A stretch of DNA of 64,000 nucleotides from Schistosoma mansoni (taxonomy: Eukaryota; Platyhelminthes; Trematoda; Strigeidida; Schistosomatidae). A program made the translations under genes and the position numbers. This document shows positions 34,518 to 45,770 of the stretch, one piece after another. Below the pieces are notes generated by a model. It was not told the DNA's origin. It did not search any database and saw only the letters and a program-made list of their open reading frames with translations. Each line of letters starts with the position of its first letter. Within the stretch, counting starts at the first letter, position 1. The stretch spans positions 2,106,425-2,170,424 of the forward strand of contig NW_017386006.1 of assembly GCF_000237925.1 (NCBI RefSeq), written 5' to 3'.

Positions 34518-34784
34518 TGTAACAGCTCAGGTTGGTTGGTTAAGAGTTGACCCCAAACAACCAAGCATATGCTAAAACAGTATTGTTCAAGTATTCATTC
34601 ACTTCCTTACCTTTTGTAAGCGTTATATTCCCTACTATCTTATATGGAGTGTTGAGAGCCTTTGTTTGTCTGAACAGATAATCCCACGCTCCACTGTGAC
34701 TGCGCGAAGATCGAAATAAAGACCTATTCACTACTTCTCTGGTTTCTTCTATCAATAGCACGAGAGTTACCTATAGGCACGAAA
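34518..34784 (+). repeat. Element B 5' LTR
   Basis: 267 bp; AATAAA within it near 34714 could serve as poly(A) signal. The open frame on its minus strand repeats exactly in the 3' LTR and is not a gene. Confidence 0.9.
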
Positions 34785-34785
34785 G

Positions 34786-34795
34786 TGGTGAGCCC
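34786..34795 (+). promoter_or_regulatory. Element B primer binding site
   Basis: TGGTGAGCCC one base after the LTR. A eukaryotic tRNA-Trp 3' end is complementary to TGGTGACCCC, so 9 of 10 match. A further block TTTGAACAC follows at 34799-34807. Confidence 0.7.
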
Positions 34796-34981
34796 TTTTT
34801 GAACACAATTTAACCTCATTTCTGTTATTAATCTTTTTTTTTACTTAATCGTAAAAGTAGACCGGATTATCCGTAAACTAAGTTGAGTATATAACTAGTT
34901 TATTCCGTATTATCTTAAGTTATTCGTGTTATAGTAACCATTTTTCGTGCTAACTTTATTGCTATATTTGTCACATACCTC

Positions 34982-35827
34982 ATGTCAGACTCAATAGAAA
35001 CCCATAATCTGGAGGATTTGTCACCAGTGGTGATAGACACTGTTATAACTACGAAATCCCGACTTCCAGAATTTGATCGTAGTGATCCTGAGTTGTGGTT
35101 TGCTCAACTAGAGCATTATTTCACAAGACACAATATCAAATCTGAAGGGATTCGCTATAGAGACTTATGTTCTATCCTTCCTCCTTCAGTTGCCAAAGAA
35201 GTCCGTGACTTGATTTTAGATCCACCATCACCACAACCATACACCATCTTAAGACGAGAGATAATAAACCGTTTATCATTATCAGATAGTCAAAGAATCC
35301 AAAGACTTTTTCAAGGTGAAACACTAGGTGATCGGTCGCCGTCACAGTTTTTGCGTCACCTCCAAGTGTTAATGGGTGATAACACGGTGGGTGAAGCAGT
35401 CCTAAAACAAGGATGGATACAAGCTCTCCCATGCTACGTCCAACACTGTTTGGATGCACAAGATCCTGAAACCTCATTATCTCATTTAGCGCGTATAGCC
35501 GATAGAATAATGGAGAGAGGTCCTCCAACTGGACCAGGCACAATAAATCACACACAAAAAGTAGAATCAGCAAAAGACCCCGTCATAGAAGGACTCATTG
35601 CGAGTGTTAAGAGTCTCACTGAGGCTGTCACCAGAATGCAAATGGGTCATAGAAACAGGAGCAGGTCACCACAACGACCACGATCCAAGTCACAAAACAG
35701 GTCACAAATGTCCAGACAACCTGGGCAGTTTTGTTGGTACCACTGGAAGTTTGGTGTCAACTCAACCAAGTGCATACAACCATGCGCCTGGCCTAAGCAT
35801 AATTCTAAGACAGCGGGAAACGAGTAA
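34982..35827 (+). CDS. gag: Element B gag
   Basis: 281 codons. Capsid-like N-terminus ([17 protein letters not shown] is the Gypsy gag signature; the PNPLP-like and DRIMER-like segments follow). The C-terminal zinc knuckle has the pattern C-x2-H-x9-C-x3-C, the CHCC form reported for CsRn1-type elements instead of the retroviral CCHC. Gag assembles the particle and binds element RNA. The start ATG at 34982 follows about 200 nt of leader. The last sense codons GCG GGA AAC GAG overlap the frameshift site; pol is in the -1 frame. Confidence 0.9.
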   Translation: MSDSIETHNLEDLSPVVIDTVITTKSRLPEFDRSDPELWFAQLEHYFTRHNIKSEGIRYRDLCSILPPSVAKEVRDLILDPPSPQPYTILRREIINRLSLSDSQRIQRLFQGETLGDRSPSQFLRHLQVLMGDNTVGEAVLKQGWIQALPCYVQHCLDAQDPETSLSHLARIADRIMERGPPTGPGTINHTQKVESAKDPVIEGLIASVKSLTEAVTRMQMGHRNRSRSPQRPRSKSQNRSQMSRQPGQFCWYHWKFGVNSTKCIQPCAWPKHNSKTAGNE

Positions 35828-35873
35828 CCCCTCCCCAGGTCGCGACGACTGAGGAGGGGCGCCAAAACAGTCG
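35815..35873 (+). promoter_or_regulatory. Element B -1 frameshift signal with pseudoknot
   Basis: Heptamer GGGAAAC (35815-35821) is read G-GGA-AAC in the gag frame, fitting X-XXY-YYZ. After 6 nt of spacer comes stem 1 CCCCTCC/GGAGGGG (35828-35834 with 35853-35859). Loop bases CGACTG (35846-35851) pair with CAGTCG (35868-35873) to make stem 2. Loop 1 is 11 nt and loop 2 is 8 nt. A -1 slip here leads straight into the open pol frame. Confidence 0.85.
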
Positions 35874-38800
35874 CTTGTTTTATGTTAGAGACAGAAACTC
35901 TGGCTTGAATTTCTTGGTGGATACTGGCGCTGCTCTTAGCATCATCCCTCAAAATAAAACTGAGATTAGTCGAGAAACATCATCAATTACACTTCAAGCT
36001 GCAAATAAAACTAAAATTGCGACATTTGGGCAGAAAAACTTAACCCTAGATTTGGGGTTCAGGAGGCAATTCCCTTGGGTTTTCACGGTAGCCGACTTAG
36101 ATCTGTCAATACTGGGGATGGACTTTCTAGAGAGATACGAATTTCTAGTTGACACCAAGAGACGGCGATTAACACTAAAAGAAACTTCGTATTACACAAA
36201 AGGCAAAGAAAGTCACATCAGCTCTCTTAACTTGATTCAAACTCCTCCAGTAACAACAGCGAAATTCCAAGATATACTCGCGGAATTTCCAAACTTAACT
36301 AAACCAAACCCACAGCCTTCTAAAGACAAACTAAAAGTAAGTCACACTATCAAAACCGAAGGTGCACCGGTTTTTGAAAAACCCAGGAGACTAGCACCAG
36401 ATAAGCTCAAAATCGCTAGGACCGAGTTTGATTATATGCTACAACTGGGTATTATCCGTCCCTCTGATAGTCAATGGGCATCCCCTTTGCATATGGTCCC
36501 AAAGAAAAATGAAGGTGACTGGCGACCGTGCGGGGATTACAGAGCCCTCAACCGTCAAACCGTACCAGATAGGTACCCAATACCGCATATCCAAGATTTC
36601 ACAAACGGTTTACAGGGTATGAACATATTCACTAAAATTGACTTAGTCAGGGCATATCACAATATCCCAGTGGCGGATGAAGATATCCCCAAGACAGCTA
36701 TTACAACACCCTTTGGCTTATTCGAGTTTATACGCATGCCATTCGGCCTGAGAAATGCGGTACAGACATTTCAAAGATTCATAGACAATCTACTTCGAGA
36801 TATGCCATTTGCGCAGGGGTATATAGACGACTTGTTAATTGCCAGCCCCGATTTGCAATCACACGAACAGCATGTAAAAACAGTGTTAAAAAGACTGGAT
36901 GAACATGGAATAAACATACATTAAAGTAAGTGTGTTTTCGGTGTTCAAACTTTAGAATTTCTCGGTCACACAATAAGCCCAGAAGGGATTAAACCGGTCA
37001 AAAAAGAAGTAGACACCATTAAACAATATCCCATACCTAGTTCTCTAACACAACTGAGAAGTTTTCTAGGTCTAATTAACTTTTATCGCAGATTCATACC
37101 AGGTTGTGCACAATTAATGCAACCTTTGACAGATTCACTAAAAGGAAAACTAAAAGAATTCAAACTGTCTTCTGACGCTGTCGAAGCTATTAAACAGCTT
37201 AAAGATAAACTAGCTCAAGCAACTACGTTGATGTATCCGAATTCTCTTTCCCCACTTGCTTTGATGGTGGATGCTTCTGATAAAGCAGTAGGCGGTACCC
37301 TTAACCAACTGGTTAAAAACGCCTGGAAACCAATTGCTTTCTTCTCAAAAAGACTCGCTCCAGCAGAGACAAGGTATTCTACCTTCGGGCGAGAACTTCT
37401 TGCAATCTACCTAACCATTAAACACTTCCGACACATGTTAGAAGGCAGGGAATTTATAGTCTTTACGGATCACAAACCACTAACGAATGCACTAAAAGCG
37501 AGAACTGATAAATACTCACCTCGAGAAGTCCGACACCTTGACTATATATCACAGTTCACAAGCGATATCCGACATGTCAAAGGTCAGGACAATCAGGCGG
37601 CAGATGCTTTATCTAGGCTAGAAATAAACGTGCTACAGCAGTCTACAGTAAACTTCGAGACGTTGAGAAACGAACAGGAGCAGGATTTAGAATTACAAAA
37701 CCTGCTTAAAACAAACAATTCAAGTCTTAATTTAAAACAGTTCCCATCACCTGTCGATGGTATTCTAATCTACTGTGACACGACCAAGGCAATGCCGCGA
37801 CCTTTCGTTCCCAAAAGTATGCGAAAGTTGATATATAATAACTTTCATTCTTTGTCTCATCCTGGCGCAAAAGCTTCAACAAAACTAATCAATGCCAGAT
37901 ATATATGGCCGAATTTACAGAAGGATGTACACAAATGGGTTAGAGAGTGTTCAGCATGTCAACAATCAAAGATAAATCGTCACACAAATTCACCCATAGG
38001 TGTTTTCTCGCAACCAGATGCACGTTTTGCCCATGTGCATATCGACTTGGTAGGTCCTTTACCACGTTCAAGCGGTTTTAATTATCTTTTTACATGCATA
38101 GATCGATTTACCAGATTCCCTATAGCCATCCCGATAGCGGACATCACAGCGGAAACAGTAGCCAAAGTTTTCATGCAGAACTGGGTAACCATTTTTGGTA
38201 CACCTATAACAATAACGACGGATAGAGGAGCGCAATTCGAATCCGAACTATTTAATAACTTGGCTAAACTTCTAGGCTCCAATAGGATACGCTGCACTGC
38301 ATATCATCCTCAGGCTAATGGGATGGTAGAACGTTTTCACCGTCAGCTAAAAACCGCTCTTATATCTCACTCAAACCCCAATCAGTGGACAGAATTCCTA
38401 CCGTTAGTTATGTTGGGAATACGAACATCTGTCAAAACTGACGCACAGTGTTCAGCTGCGGAACTGGTTTTCGGAACAACTCTGAGACTACCAGGTGAAT
38501 TTATTAACCCTAATACTAACAGTCAAAAACTTAATTTAGAAAATTATGTAGATCAACTACGAGATCACATGTCTAAACTTAAGCCGATTAATACTCGTGA
38601 ACAATCGCGCGCCGTATATATACCTAAAGACCTAAGCAATTGCACGCACGTCTGGATAAGATGTGACAAAATAAAAGCACCACTCAGTCCTCCATTTGAA
38701 GGTCCTTTCAAAGTCGTCTCAAGAAAATCTAAATATTTCGTGATAGAAAAACATGGAAACATCGACACAGTAAGTATTGATAGGCTAAAGCCGGCTTATC

Positions 38801-38934
38801 TAGATCATGAACCACCATACGTGTTGTTAGATCGTTTAACTGACAAATCCATTATGGAATCGAAATGTAAAGATGATAAATCTTTACATCCGATTAGTCA
38901 GTCAAGGATGTTGACAGTTTCGACTGCAGGATAA
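35822..38934 (+). pseudogene. pol: Element B pol, one in-frame stop
   Basis: Entered by -1 frameshift; open to 36921, TAA at 36922-36924, then open in the same frame to 38934. Domains: protease LVDTGA (near 35914); RT with [22 protein letters not shown] and the catalytic YIDD (36820-36831); then after the stop CVFGVQ, FLGLINFYRRF; RNase H MVDASDKAVGG and TDHKPLTNAL; integrase with HHCC zinc site, LVGPLP, TTDRGAQFES, ANGMVERFH (DDE triad); C-terminal GPF module (EGPFKVV). Everything but one codon looks intact. The protein would copy and insert the element. Confidence 0.92.
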
Positions 38935-40479
38935 ATCTAACCACGTAGCTAATCAGACCCTGCATCTACTTAAAAATAACTTTTTTTCTTCATTCCGCCT
39001 CACATACAACTCCCCAGAACTTTTACCTTTGATATATAAGTGTTATGTTAAATATTTTTTTTTAAATACTGGACACATAAGCTAGGTATTCCGAAACGAT
39101 GGCTGAGGATTTTATTCAAACTCGTACAACTTACACTGGCAAATACAACGAATTCAAAAAGCAACCCAGGCGAGTTTTATAATTTCTTTTTCTGGTTAAT
39201 TAACTATACTGGCTATACATATATACCATACGAACTAATTCTAAAAGTTTTCGGTCGAAGATATGTTTAGTAGCTTGATACAATTACTATGGTCAAGTAC
39301 TTATTAAAGTTCTCATCATTTTTTTTAAATTTCTGACATTTAAGAATCAATAACCGTGAAGATATGGTACAGTACGTTACTGTAAGGTTACTATCTTAGC
39401 CGCGTTGATTCCACATACCTAATTTTAAACACAACGTATAAAAGAACTGTTGAGTAATCATAACATTGAACTGACGATATGACTATCGTGGCTATGTTAA
39501 CGTTAAACCAATTATTATTAGTGGCCCATACAAAACCCTGGAACTTAACACTAGCGTTATAAAAAAGACATGTTATGTCAATAGCTTATATATATACTTT
39601 TTTTCTCGGTTTAATAATAACGTAAAAAGAGTATTTGACACAACTGTACTTGATCCGCATACTCAACACAATTTTTTTGCTTCTTAACCGTATATTCGTT
39701 TCCGTTTTGTGGATTACTCTGATGCACCCTTGGTTACGCACCTAGTTGTAAAAAGCGGTCATCACTGGCTCAAGGTCATGCACTTGATCGATTTTGTTAA
39801 AGAGTCCAACTTCTAGCAAGTTCACCCTTTTACATATATGCATTACAAAAGAGTTTTTTGTTGCTGTTTTCATGGTTCTTCGTGCACAAGATATCTACAC
39901 TATGTTTATTCCCTTCCAGAATACCAATCCGTTCTGGAGGCCAAGCACTTACATGAACGGAACAATTATCAATTGCATTTATGTATTTCCATTTTGTATC
40001 TTATTATTTTATGCAGGCAGTGGAGCAGTTCTTCAGGTTTGCTTGATTTTCACCATTACCTTTGAAGTAGACTCTTCTTTACTTTTTACTTGAGGGCGAC
40101 TCAAGAGGCAGGTGAGTAAACACCTGATAGCCGGTCTGAGCATGGAAAAATCGTACCTCACCAACATGGTGTTGGGTAGCCCGCTCGCGGCACTTCCTCA
40201 GATATTCTTATTCCACATTCTCACACTTTCTCTTGAAAGCACGCAGCAAACCGTCAGCGATAGTTGTAGAAAAGATCACATGCTACAAAGATGACAAGCT
40301 GGTAAATGAAGAGACATCCATGGACTATCATTGAAAGCGTTAGTCGTAACTGATTGTAAGTCAAATAGTGAGCGAGTTGATAATTTCGCCTTGGGATGAG
40401 AAATAGAACGCAGGTGTTATCGATAGATAGGTTAATCGAACCGACGTTCCTACGGAAGTCGATTCTAGGGGGAAGCTAA
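38935..40479 (+). other. Element B 3' noncoding region
   Basis: About 1.5 kb between pol and the 3' LTR. Frames of 99 and 75 codons (39794-40093, 39838-40065) contain hydrophobic stretches, but no env or other family was recognised. The end CTAGGGGGAAG (40466-40475) is the probable polypurine tract. Confidence 0.6.
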
Positions 40480-40746
40480 TGTAACAGCTCAGGTTGGTTG
40501 GTTAAGAGTTGACCCCAAACAACCAAGCATATGCTAAAACAGTATTGTTCAAGTATTCATTCACTTCCTTACCTTTTGTAAGCGTTATATTTCCTACTAT
40601 CTTATATGGAGTGTTGAGAGCCTTTGTTTGTCTGAACAGATAATCCCACGCTCCACTGTGACTGCGCGAAGATCGAAATAAAGACCTATTCACTACTTCT
40701 CTGGTTTCTTCTATCAATAGCACGAGGGTTACCTATAGGCACGAAA
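40480..40746 (+). repeat. Element B 3' LTR
   Basis: Matches 34518-34784 at 265 of 267 positions with no indel. Followed by target copy AGCA and then element C sequence. Confidence 0.9.
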
Positions 40747-41119
40747 AGCATGCTACACCAGAGTGGTTTGTATCCAGAATCTGAAGGTTGCGTTCGTAGA
40801 GGTCCGGACCAGAAACGCTGCAGACGTAGGACGAAACCAGATTGAGCCAAGGAACCAGATGTGACCAGGATAACCATGTTCGGGACCAAATGTATATCAT
40901 ACGTATTTGGAGCCAGAGAGATCGACTGAGTGCGTTGACTAGAGCGTGGGTGATCAGGCCAGCTTTCGCCAAGATTGACTGAAGTCGACGATACCAGAAC
41001 AGCGATGGTCAGAGGCGTAGGCTCGGGGTAAACAAAAAAATGAAAGAAAAAGAGAAAAGTGTAGCTTTCGTGTAGTATAGGGGTAGGTTCCTATACTGTA
41101 TCCGTAGTTGGTTATGAGG

Positions 41120-44100
41120 TTAGTCGAGAAAGCGTACGGGTAAGCGTACTCGGCGACCAGAACGTGAGACGGTAGTCTCGTTCGAACCTCGTGAGCCTGC
41201 AATCTCATCCGCAGTCAAGGGCGGTGTGGTCTGCAGGTCTGGACGTGAGACGGAAGTCTCGTCCGTAGACGGGGCAGATGACACGTGCTGTTGACTGGGA
41301 CGTGAGAATGAGGTCTCAGGTGCATCTAGCGTGGGATCCGAAGTAGATGTAGAAATCCCGCTAGAAGCTCTGATGGGTCTAACATTGGGTCTCGGCTTAT
41401 CAGGTATAGCATTGTCATCGACGTGTGCTGGCTTGAGACGATCAATGCTGACTGTTTCGATGCGGCCACGTCGATCAACCTTGAAGGTCTTTTCGTGACG
41501 GGAAATCACGTGAAAAGGTCCTTCGTAAGGCTGTTGTAGAGGTTTGCGTACCGAATCTACTCGTATGAAAACATGTGAACAGGTAGATAACTCTCGAGGG
41601 AGAGCGACCTGTCGATGTTGTATACGAGTTGACACCGGAGTCAGTGTTCGCATGAATGCAGACAGTCGTTGGACGTATTCTGATTCGCCGAACTTAGTGC
41701 TGCTCCGTGGTGTGAAAAATTCCCCAGGCAGACGCAATGTCGTGCCGTAAACAAGTTCAGCGGCGGAACATTGAATATCTGCCTTTAGACTCGTTCTGAT
41801 TCCCAGGAGGACGAGCGGAAGGGTTTCGTACCAATTGTTGTTTTCGTGTGCTCGAAGAGCACTCTTAAGTTGGCGATGAAACCGCTCAACTAAACCGTTT
41901 GATGCTGGATGGTAGGCGGTAGTGCGTATGCGTTCCGTACCAAGCAGCCGTGTTAGTGAGGAGAATAATGCGGACTCAAATTGTTGTCCTCGGTCAGTCG
42001 TGACAGTCGAGGGACAACCGTACATAGCTATCCATCGTTCTACGAAGCGGTGAGCGACTGTCTCCGCCGTAATAGACGTGATGGGAATAGCTTCGGGCCA
42101 TCTTGTGAAACGATCAATGCATGTGAGTATGTGATCATACCCGTGCGATGGTGTTAATGGTCCTACAATGTCTATGTGAACGTGATCGAAGCGAGCATCA
42201 GGCGTAGCGAAAGTGCCAATAGGGGCAGCTACGTGCCTGTGCACTTTTGATCGTTGACATTGTAAACATTGTTTTACCCACATACGAACATCTTTATTCA
42301 TTGACGGCCAGACGTATCGTGCAGCGATGAGGCGTAGGGTGGCTGCGATACCAGGATGAGATAGACCATGAAGGGCATCAAAGACGAGACGGCTATAAGC
42401 GGAGGGTACGATGGGCCGAGGGAGGCCCGTAGAAGTATCGCATAGGATAGTACCTGAGCTAGTAGCTAGGGGTACTTCCCGGCACTGAAGGGACGTAGAC
42501 TGTTGTGCTTCCGTGCATGAAGTATCGTTTGCTTGGGCGGCGGCTATAGCAGGTAGGTCAAGCATTGGCAAAGTAACTGCATTAAGTTGGATACGTGATA
42601 AAGCATCAGCAACACAGTTCGACTCGCCTTTGACGTGACGAAGGTCTGTCGTGAACTGGGAGATATAGTCCAAATGTCTGCACTCTCGTGGTGAGTAGCG
42701 GTCAGACTTGGTATGCAGAGCATACGTTAAGGGCTTATGGTCGGTGAATAAGATGAACTTACGACCTTCTACAGTGTGCCGGAAATGTTTGATGGCGCAG
42801 TAGGCTGCTAGCAGTTCGCGACCAAAAGCGCTATATCTCGTCTCCGTGGGAGTGAGGCGTCGTGAGAAAAATTCGAGGGGCTGCCAACTACCGGAGATAT
42901 TCTGTTGCATAACGGCTCCTATGGCGAAATCCGATGCATCAACCGCTATACTAAGCGTGGCTGATGGGTCAGGATGCACGAGAAGTGTGGCTTGAGCTAG
43001 GGCCGTTTTGATATCTGAAAATGCAGTACGTGCGGCGTCGTTCCATTCCAGTTTGCGTGGATTACTGCGAAGTAAATCGGTTAACGGTCGTAACTGTTCT
43101 GTCGCGTGCGAAATGAAGCGTCGGTAGAAGTTGACCAAACCGAGAAATGCCTTCAGTTCCTTGAGTGTGGACGGTACAGTGTACTCCATTATAGTACGTA
43201 CTTTATCCTCACAAGGTAGAATACCCTCATGCTTAATAACATGACCTAAGAATTTCATTTCCTTCTTCCCGAGTTCACACTTGTCGGGGTTGACTATTAT
43301 TCCATTATCCGAAAGGCGCTGGAATAGTAGCGTCAGGTGTTGATAATGTTCATCTACGTTTGATGACGCGATTAGCAGGTCATCAATATAGACGTGAACA
43401 AAATCTAGGTCTCGTACAATGCTATCGATAAACCTTTGGAAAGTTTGAGCAGCATTCCGTAATCCAAATGGCATTCGTAGGAACTCAAATAAACCGAAAG
43501 GAGTCGTGATAGCAGTTTTCTCTATATCTTCAAGAGCAACTGGGATCTGGTGATATGCTCGTACCAGATCGATCTTGGAAAAAATTGTCGTGCCCTTGAG
43601 TGATGCCGTGATGTCATGTATGTGGGGAATGGGATAGCTATCGAAACGTGTAGCTGTGTTTAACGCTCGGTAGTCTCCGCATGGTCTCCAACTAACCCCA
43701 TCCTTTTTTCGAACCATGTGGAGAGGTGAGGCCCAAGGACTGTGAGAAGGACGAATAATACCAGTAGCTAGTAAATTGTCAAACTCACGTTTAGCGAAAG
43801 CTAATTTGTCCGGTGCCAGTCGGCGAGGTCTTGCCGTGACTGGTGGTCCGCGGGTGACTATGTGGTGTACCACACGATTGGTCACCGATGGAGTCTCCTC
43901 GAGAGGTTTAGTTAATTTGGGGAATTTCTGAAATAAAGCGTGGAATAAATCGTCACGCGAATGAAATACACCTGTGATTCGGTACGCGTTTGTGTGGGCT
44001 TTAGAGCCCATAAAGTTGCTGTTCGACGAAATATCAATTAGCTGCAGCCTACGTGAATCGACTAGCAATTCATAGTGCTGTAGGAAATCGATACCGAGTA

Positions 44101-44464
44101 TAGCTGTGGGAACATCGGCAATGATGAACGTCCACAGATACTGTCGTCGGTTGCTCAGGTTGACCGTAAGTTGTCGTGTACCATAGGTGGGAATGACTGA
44201 GCCATTCGTAGCGCGTAGTCGAAGCATAGTGGCTTGAGACTTACTGTTACCGATAGGTACGACAGAAACTTGAGCACCCGTATCCACAAGGTACCTAGCG
44301 TTGGTGCGATAATCGTGCACGTAAAATAAACGGCCAACCTGAGGTGAAGTGCCGGCGAGTACGGCCGCATTTATTCGCCGGCTGAGGAGTTTCCCGCCTT
44401 GTATGAGGAGGGAGCTCGACAATGACGGGCACCGGCTCCGAAAGCACGGTGAAACCAGCACCAA
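41120..44464 (-). CDS. pol: Element C pol, open reading frame
   Basis: 1114 codons are open; translation really begins by -1 frameshift near 44390, so the first ~25 codons are outside the product. Residues (numbered from 44464): protease LVDTGA 59-64; [13 protein letters not shown] about 259, catalytic YIDD 359-362; RNase H VDASD about 508 and TDHKPLT; integrase HHCC zinc site about 699-736, DDE triad D765, D824, E860 with 35 residues between the last two (DD35E); GPF module (EGPFHVI); basic C-terminus with RSGRRVRLP. No stop or frameshift is visible, and every catalytic motif is kept. It is antisense to B. Possibly still able to supply enzymes. Confidence 0.94.
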   Translation of the reverse strand: MVLVSPCFRSRCPSLSSSLLIQGGKLLSRRINAAVLAGTSPQVGRLFYVHDYRTNARYLVDTGAQVSVVPIGNSKSQATMLRLRATNGSVIPTYGTRQLTVNLSNRRQYLWTFIIADVPTAILGIDFLQHYELLVDSRRLQLIDISSNSNFMGSKAHTNAYRITGVFHSRDDLFHALFQKFPKLTKPLEETPSVTNRVVHHIVTRGPPVTARPRRLAPDKLAFAKREFDNLLATGIIRPSHSPWASPLHMVRKKDGVSWRPCGDYRALNTATRFDSYPIPHIHDITASLKGTTIFSKIDLVRAYHQIPVALEDIEKTAITTPFGLFEFLRMPFGLRNAAQTFQRFIDSIVRDLDFVHVYIDDLLIASSNVDEHYQHLTLLFQRLSDNGIIVNPDKCELGKKEMKFLGHVIKHEGILPCEDKVRTIMEYTVPSTLKELKAFLGLVNFYRRFISHATEQLRPLTDLLRSNPRKLEWNDAARTAFSDIKTALAQATLLVHPDPSATLSIAVDASDFAIGAVMQQNISGSWQPLEFFSRRLTPTETRYSAFGRELLAAYCAIKHFRHTVEGRKFILFTDHKPLTYALHTKSDRYSPRECRHLDYISQFTTDLRHVKGESNCVADALSRIQLNAVTLPMLDLPAIAAAQANDTSCTEAQQSTSLQCREVPLATSSGTILCDTSTGLPRPIVPSAYSRLVFDALHGLSHPGIAATLRLIAARYVWPSMNKDVRMWVKQCLQCQRSKVHRHVAAPIGTFATPDARFDHVHIDIVGPLTPSHGYDHILTCIDRFTRWPEAIPITSITAETVAHRFVERWIAMYGCPSTVTTDRGQQFESALFSSLTRLLGTERIRTTAYHPASNGLVERFHRQLKSALRAHENNNWYETLPLVLLGIRTSLKADIQCSAAELVYGTTLRLPGEFFTPRSSTKFGESEYVQRLSAFMRTLTPVSTRIQHRQVALPRELSTCSHVFIRVDSVRKPLQQPYEGPFHVISRHEKTFKVDRRGRIETVSIDRLKPAHVDDNAIPDKPRPNVRPIRASSGISTSTSDPTLDAPETSFSRPSQQHVSSAPSTDETSVSRPDLQTTPPLTADEIAGSRGSNETTVSRSGRRVRLPVRFLD
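44331..44395 (-). promoter_or_regulatory. Element C -1 frameshift signal
   Basis: Minus strand: GGGAAAC (44395-44389), read G-GGA-AAC in gag; spacer TCCTCA (6 nt); stem 1 GCCGGCGA/TCGCCGGC (44382-44375 with 44358-44351, 8 bp). Loop CGGCC can pair with GGCCG (44335-44331), extended across a 2-nt bulge by ATAAA with TTTAT. The gag stop lies in the loop. Layout equals that of element B although the stems differ. Confidence 0.8.
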
Positions 44465-45237
44465 CCTGGACTCGCTTCCGAAACCGCCTTCTGGCGTGGC
44501 TTGGAAGATGCCCGCTTGGGGCGAGTCGTTACGGCCTTACGAGATTGTGACCTGGGTCGGGGGGCGTAGGGGGCTGGCACATTTGCGCGGTCTCGGAAAC
44601 TGAGACGAGTATGGATACATCTGTCCCTATCCCCATGAGCCGGAGGTCGTCTAGCATCGAGATCAACGTTAGAACGGGAAGTACTAGCAACCAAATAGTC
44701 GTCTTTGGTGTTAACTCGTGCTAGAATCTTATCTGCTATGAGGGCCACCTTGTTGAGCGGGGTGTCCTCGAGCAGAGCCGTAAGGGTTGGCTGGATACTG
44801 ACTGGTAAGGCTTCGAGCCACAACTCTTTGACTATCTCAGAGTCAGCTGTCATGTTTCCTGCAAGGGATTGCAGGCGCGTGAGGTGGTGGCTCGGCTTAG
44901 CATCACCCATAGGGTGACGTGCTAATAGTGTCCTCAATCGTTCCTCTCTTGATGGGAGGAAATGTCGAAGGATGGCATCCTTAAGACGGTCATAAACGTT
45001 TGGAACGTTCGGATTGAGGACAACCTCACGGACAGCGGTTAGGTGATCCCCGGGCAATGATTCCAAAGCGTAGGCGTACTTCTGCCTTTGATTGGTTATG
45101 CGGCGGATCTCAAATTGAGATTCCAGTGCCGCGAACCAGACTTCTGGATCATGAGGGATGAAAGGAACCGGTCGAAAACTGATAACCTGTATCTCGGAGT
45201 CTATCATATTCATGTTATTCTTACCGTTATCTACCAT
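44371..45237 (-). CDS. gag: Element C gag
   Basis: 288 codons. N-terminal [18 protein letters not shown] is the Gypsy gag signature shared with B; the C-terminal knuckle has C-x2-H-x9-C-x3-S, so the last zinc ligand is serine where B has cysteine. The basic stretch before it ([12 protein letters not shown]) could bind RNA. Overlaps pol by 94 nt, pol being in the -1 frame. Start ATG at 45237, about 175 nt after the primer site. Confidence 0.9.
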   Translation of the reverse strand: MVDNGKNNMNMIDSEIQVISFRPVPFIPHDPEVWFAALESQFEIRRITNQRQKYAYALESLPGDHLTAVREVVLNPNVPNVYDRLKDAILRHFLPSREERLRTLLARHPMGDAKPSHHLTRLQSLAGNMTADSEIVKELWLEALPVSIQPTLTALLEDTPLNKVALIADKILARVNTKDDYLVASTSRSNVDLDARRPPAHGDRDRCIHTRLSFRDRANVPAPYAPRPRSQSRKAVTTRPKRASSKPRQKAVSEASPGWCWFHRAFGAGARHCRAPSSYKAGNSSAGE

Positions 45238-45402
45238 ATTAAGTTGCCAAAATAATATATATTGAAAAATATCAATACGAATATATGCAGCAGATATGGA
45301 TAGATAAATAGACTCACCGGATTGATCTGGTTTGGAGAATTGGCCAAGTTTGACTTGTGCTCGATGGATTGGGTTACCAGCTGTATTGCGTGTTCCAAAT
45401 AC

Positions 45403-45411
45403 GGCTCACCA
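45403..45411 (-). promoter_or_regulatory. Element C primer binding site
   Basis: TGGTGAGCC, 2 nt inside the 5' LTR. The following ATTTGGAACACGCAA resembles the complement of the tRNA-Trp T arm, so the site looks bipartite. Confidence 0.7.
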
Positions 45412-45413
45412 GT

Positions 45414-45770
45414 TGTAGTGGATGTCGAGTCGTGGACGGACTATGATCACCACTACTATTCGATTACGCGTCCAAAAACGACTTGGTTCCCTTGATAGCC
45501 CGTAAATCAGAAGGCTTTACTAGTCCAGATCAAGTATATTTATTGGCGATCTCGTGGTATCGAAATAATACCGAGACGTGCCAAAGAGTACAAGCGAATA
45601 AGCAGTGCGCGAGCAAGCTCGAACCAAACAAGGCGGATAGCGGAACAAGAAGTGAAACTGATACAGTTAAACGAATATAGTAAAACAATCTCTGGTACAT
45701 TTGGTTACAATAATAATAATTGTTTCCGTTATTCCAATCGTGTTCTTATCGAGACTGGCCGGTCACTACA
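45414..45770 (-). repeat. Element C 5' LTR
   Basis: 357 bp partner of 33965-34320. AT-rich region with TATATTTATT (plus strand near 45533). Element A integrase adjoins at 45771 after the CGGT target copy. Confidence 0.93.

Larger units (their letters stand above)
34518..40746 (+). mobile_element. Element B: Ty3/Gypsy retrotransposon inside C
   Basis: Plus-strand element, 6.2 kb, with 267-bp LTRs differing at only two positions, and target duplication AGCA (34514-34517 and 40747-40750). Order: LTR, primer site, gag, -1 frameshift signal, protease-RT-RNase H-integrase, about 1.5 kb of noncoding 3' sequence, polypurine tract, LTR. It lies antisense to C. One in-frame stop interrupts RT (36922-36924). 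LTR termini are TGTAACAG and CACGAAA, so the usual TG...CA is not kept at the 3' end as drawn. Confidence 0.93.
33965..45770 (-). mobile_element. Element C: Ty3/Gypsy retrotransposon, interrupted by B
   Basis: Minus-strand element bounded by 356/357-bp LTRs with perfect TGTAGTG/CACTACA ends and the target duplication CGGT (33961-33964 and 45771-45774). Inside: primer site (45403-45411), gag (45237-44371), -1 frameshift signal, pol (to 41120), 3' untranslated part, polypurine tract (34321-34333). Element B (34518-40746) is inserted in the 3' untranslated part. Without B the element is about 5.6 kb. gag and pol are both open. CHCC-type gag finger and tRNA-Trp-like primer site place it with the CsRn1/Kabuki group. 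Confidence 0.93.

Noticed and set aside
34540-34761. 73-codon minus frame in element B LTRs
   Set aside because: It exists only because it lies in the LTR and is repeated exactly at 40502-40723; antisense to the element.
39794-40093. Possible env-like or third gene in element B
   Set aside because: Two hydrophobic stretches but no signal peptide, cysteine pattern or family resemblance; T-rich DNA gives such frames by chance.
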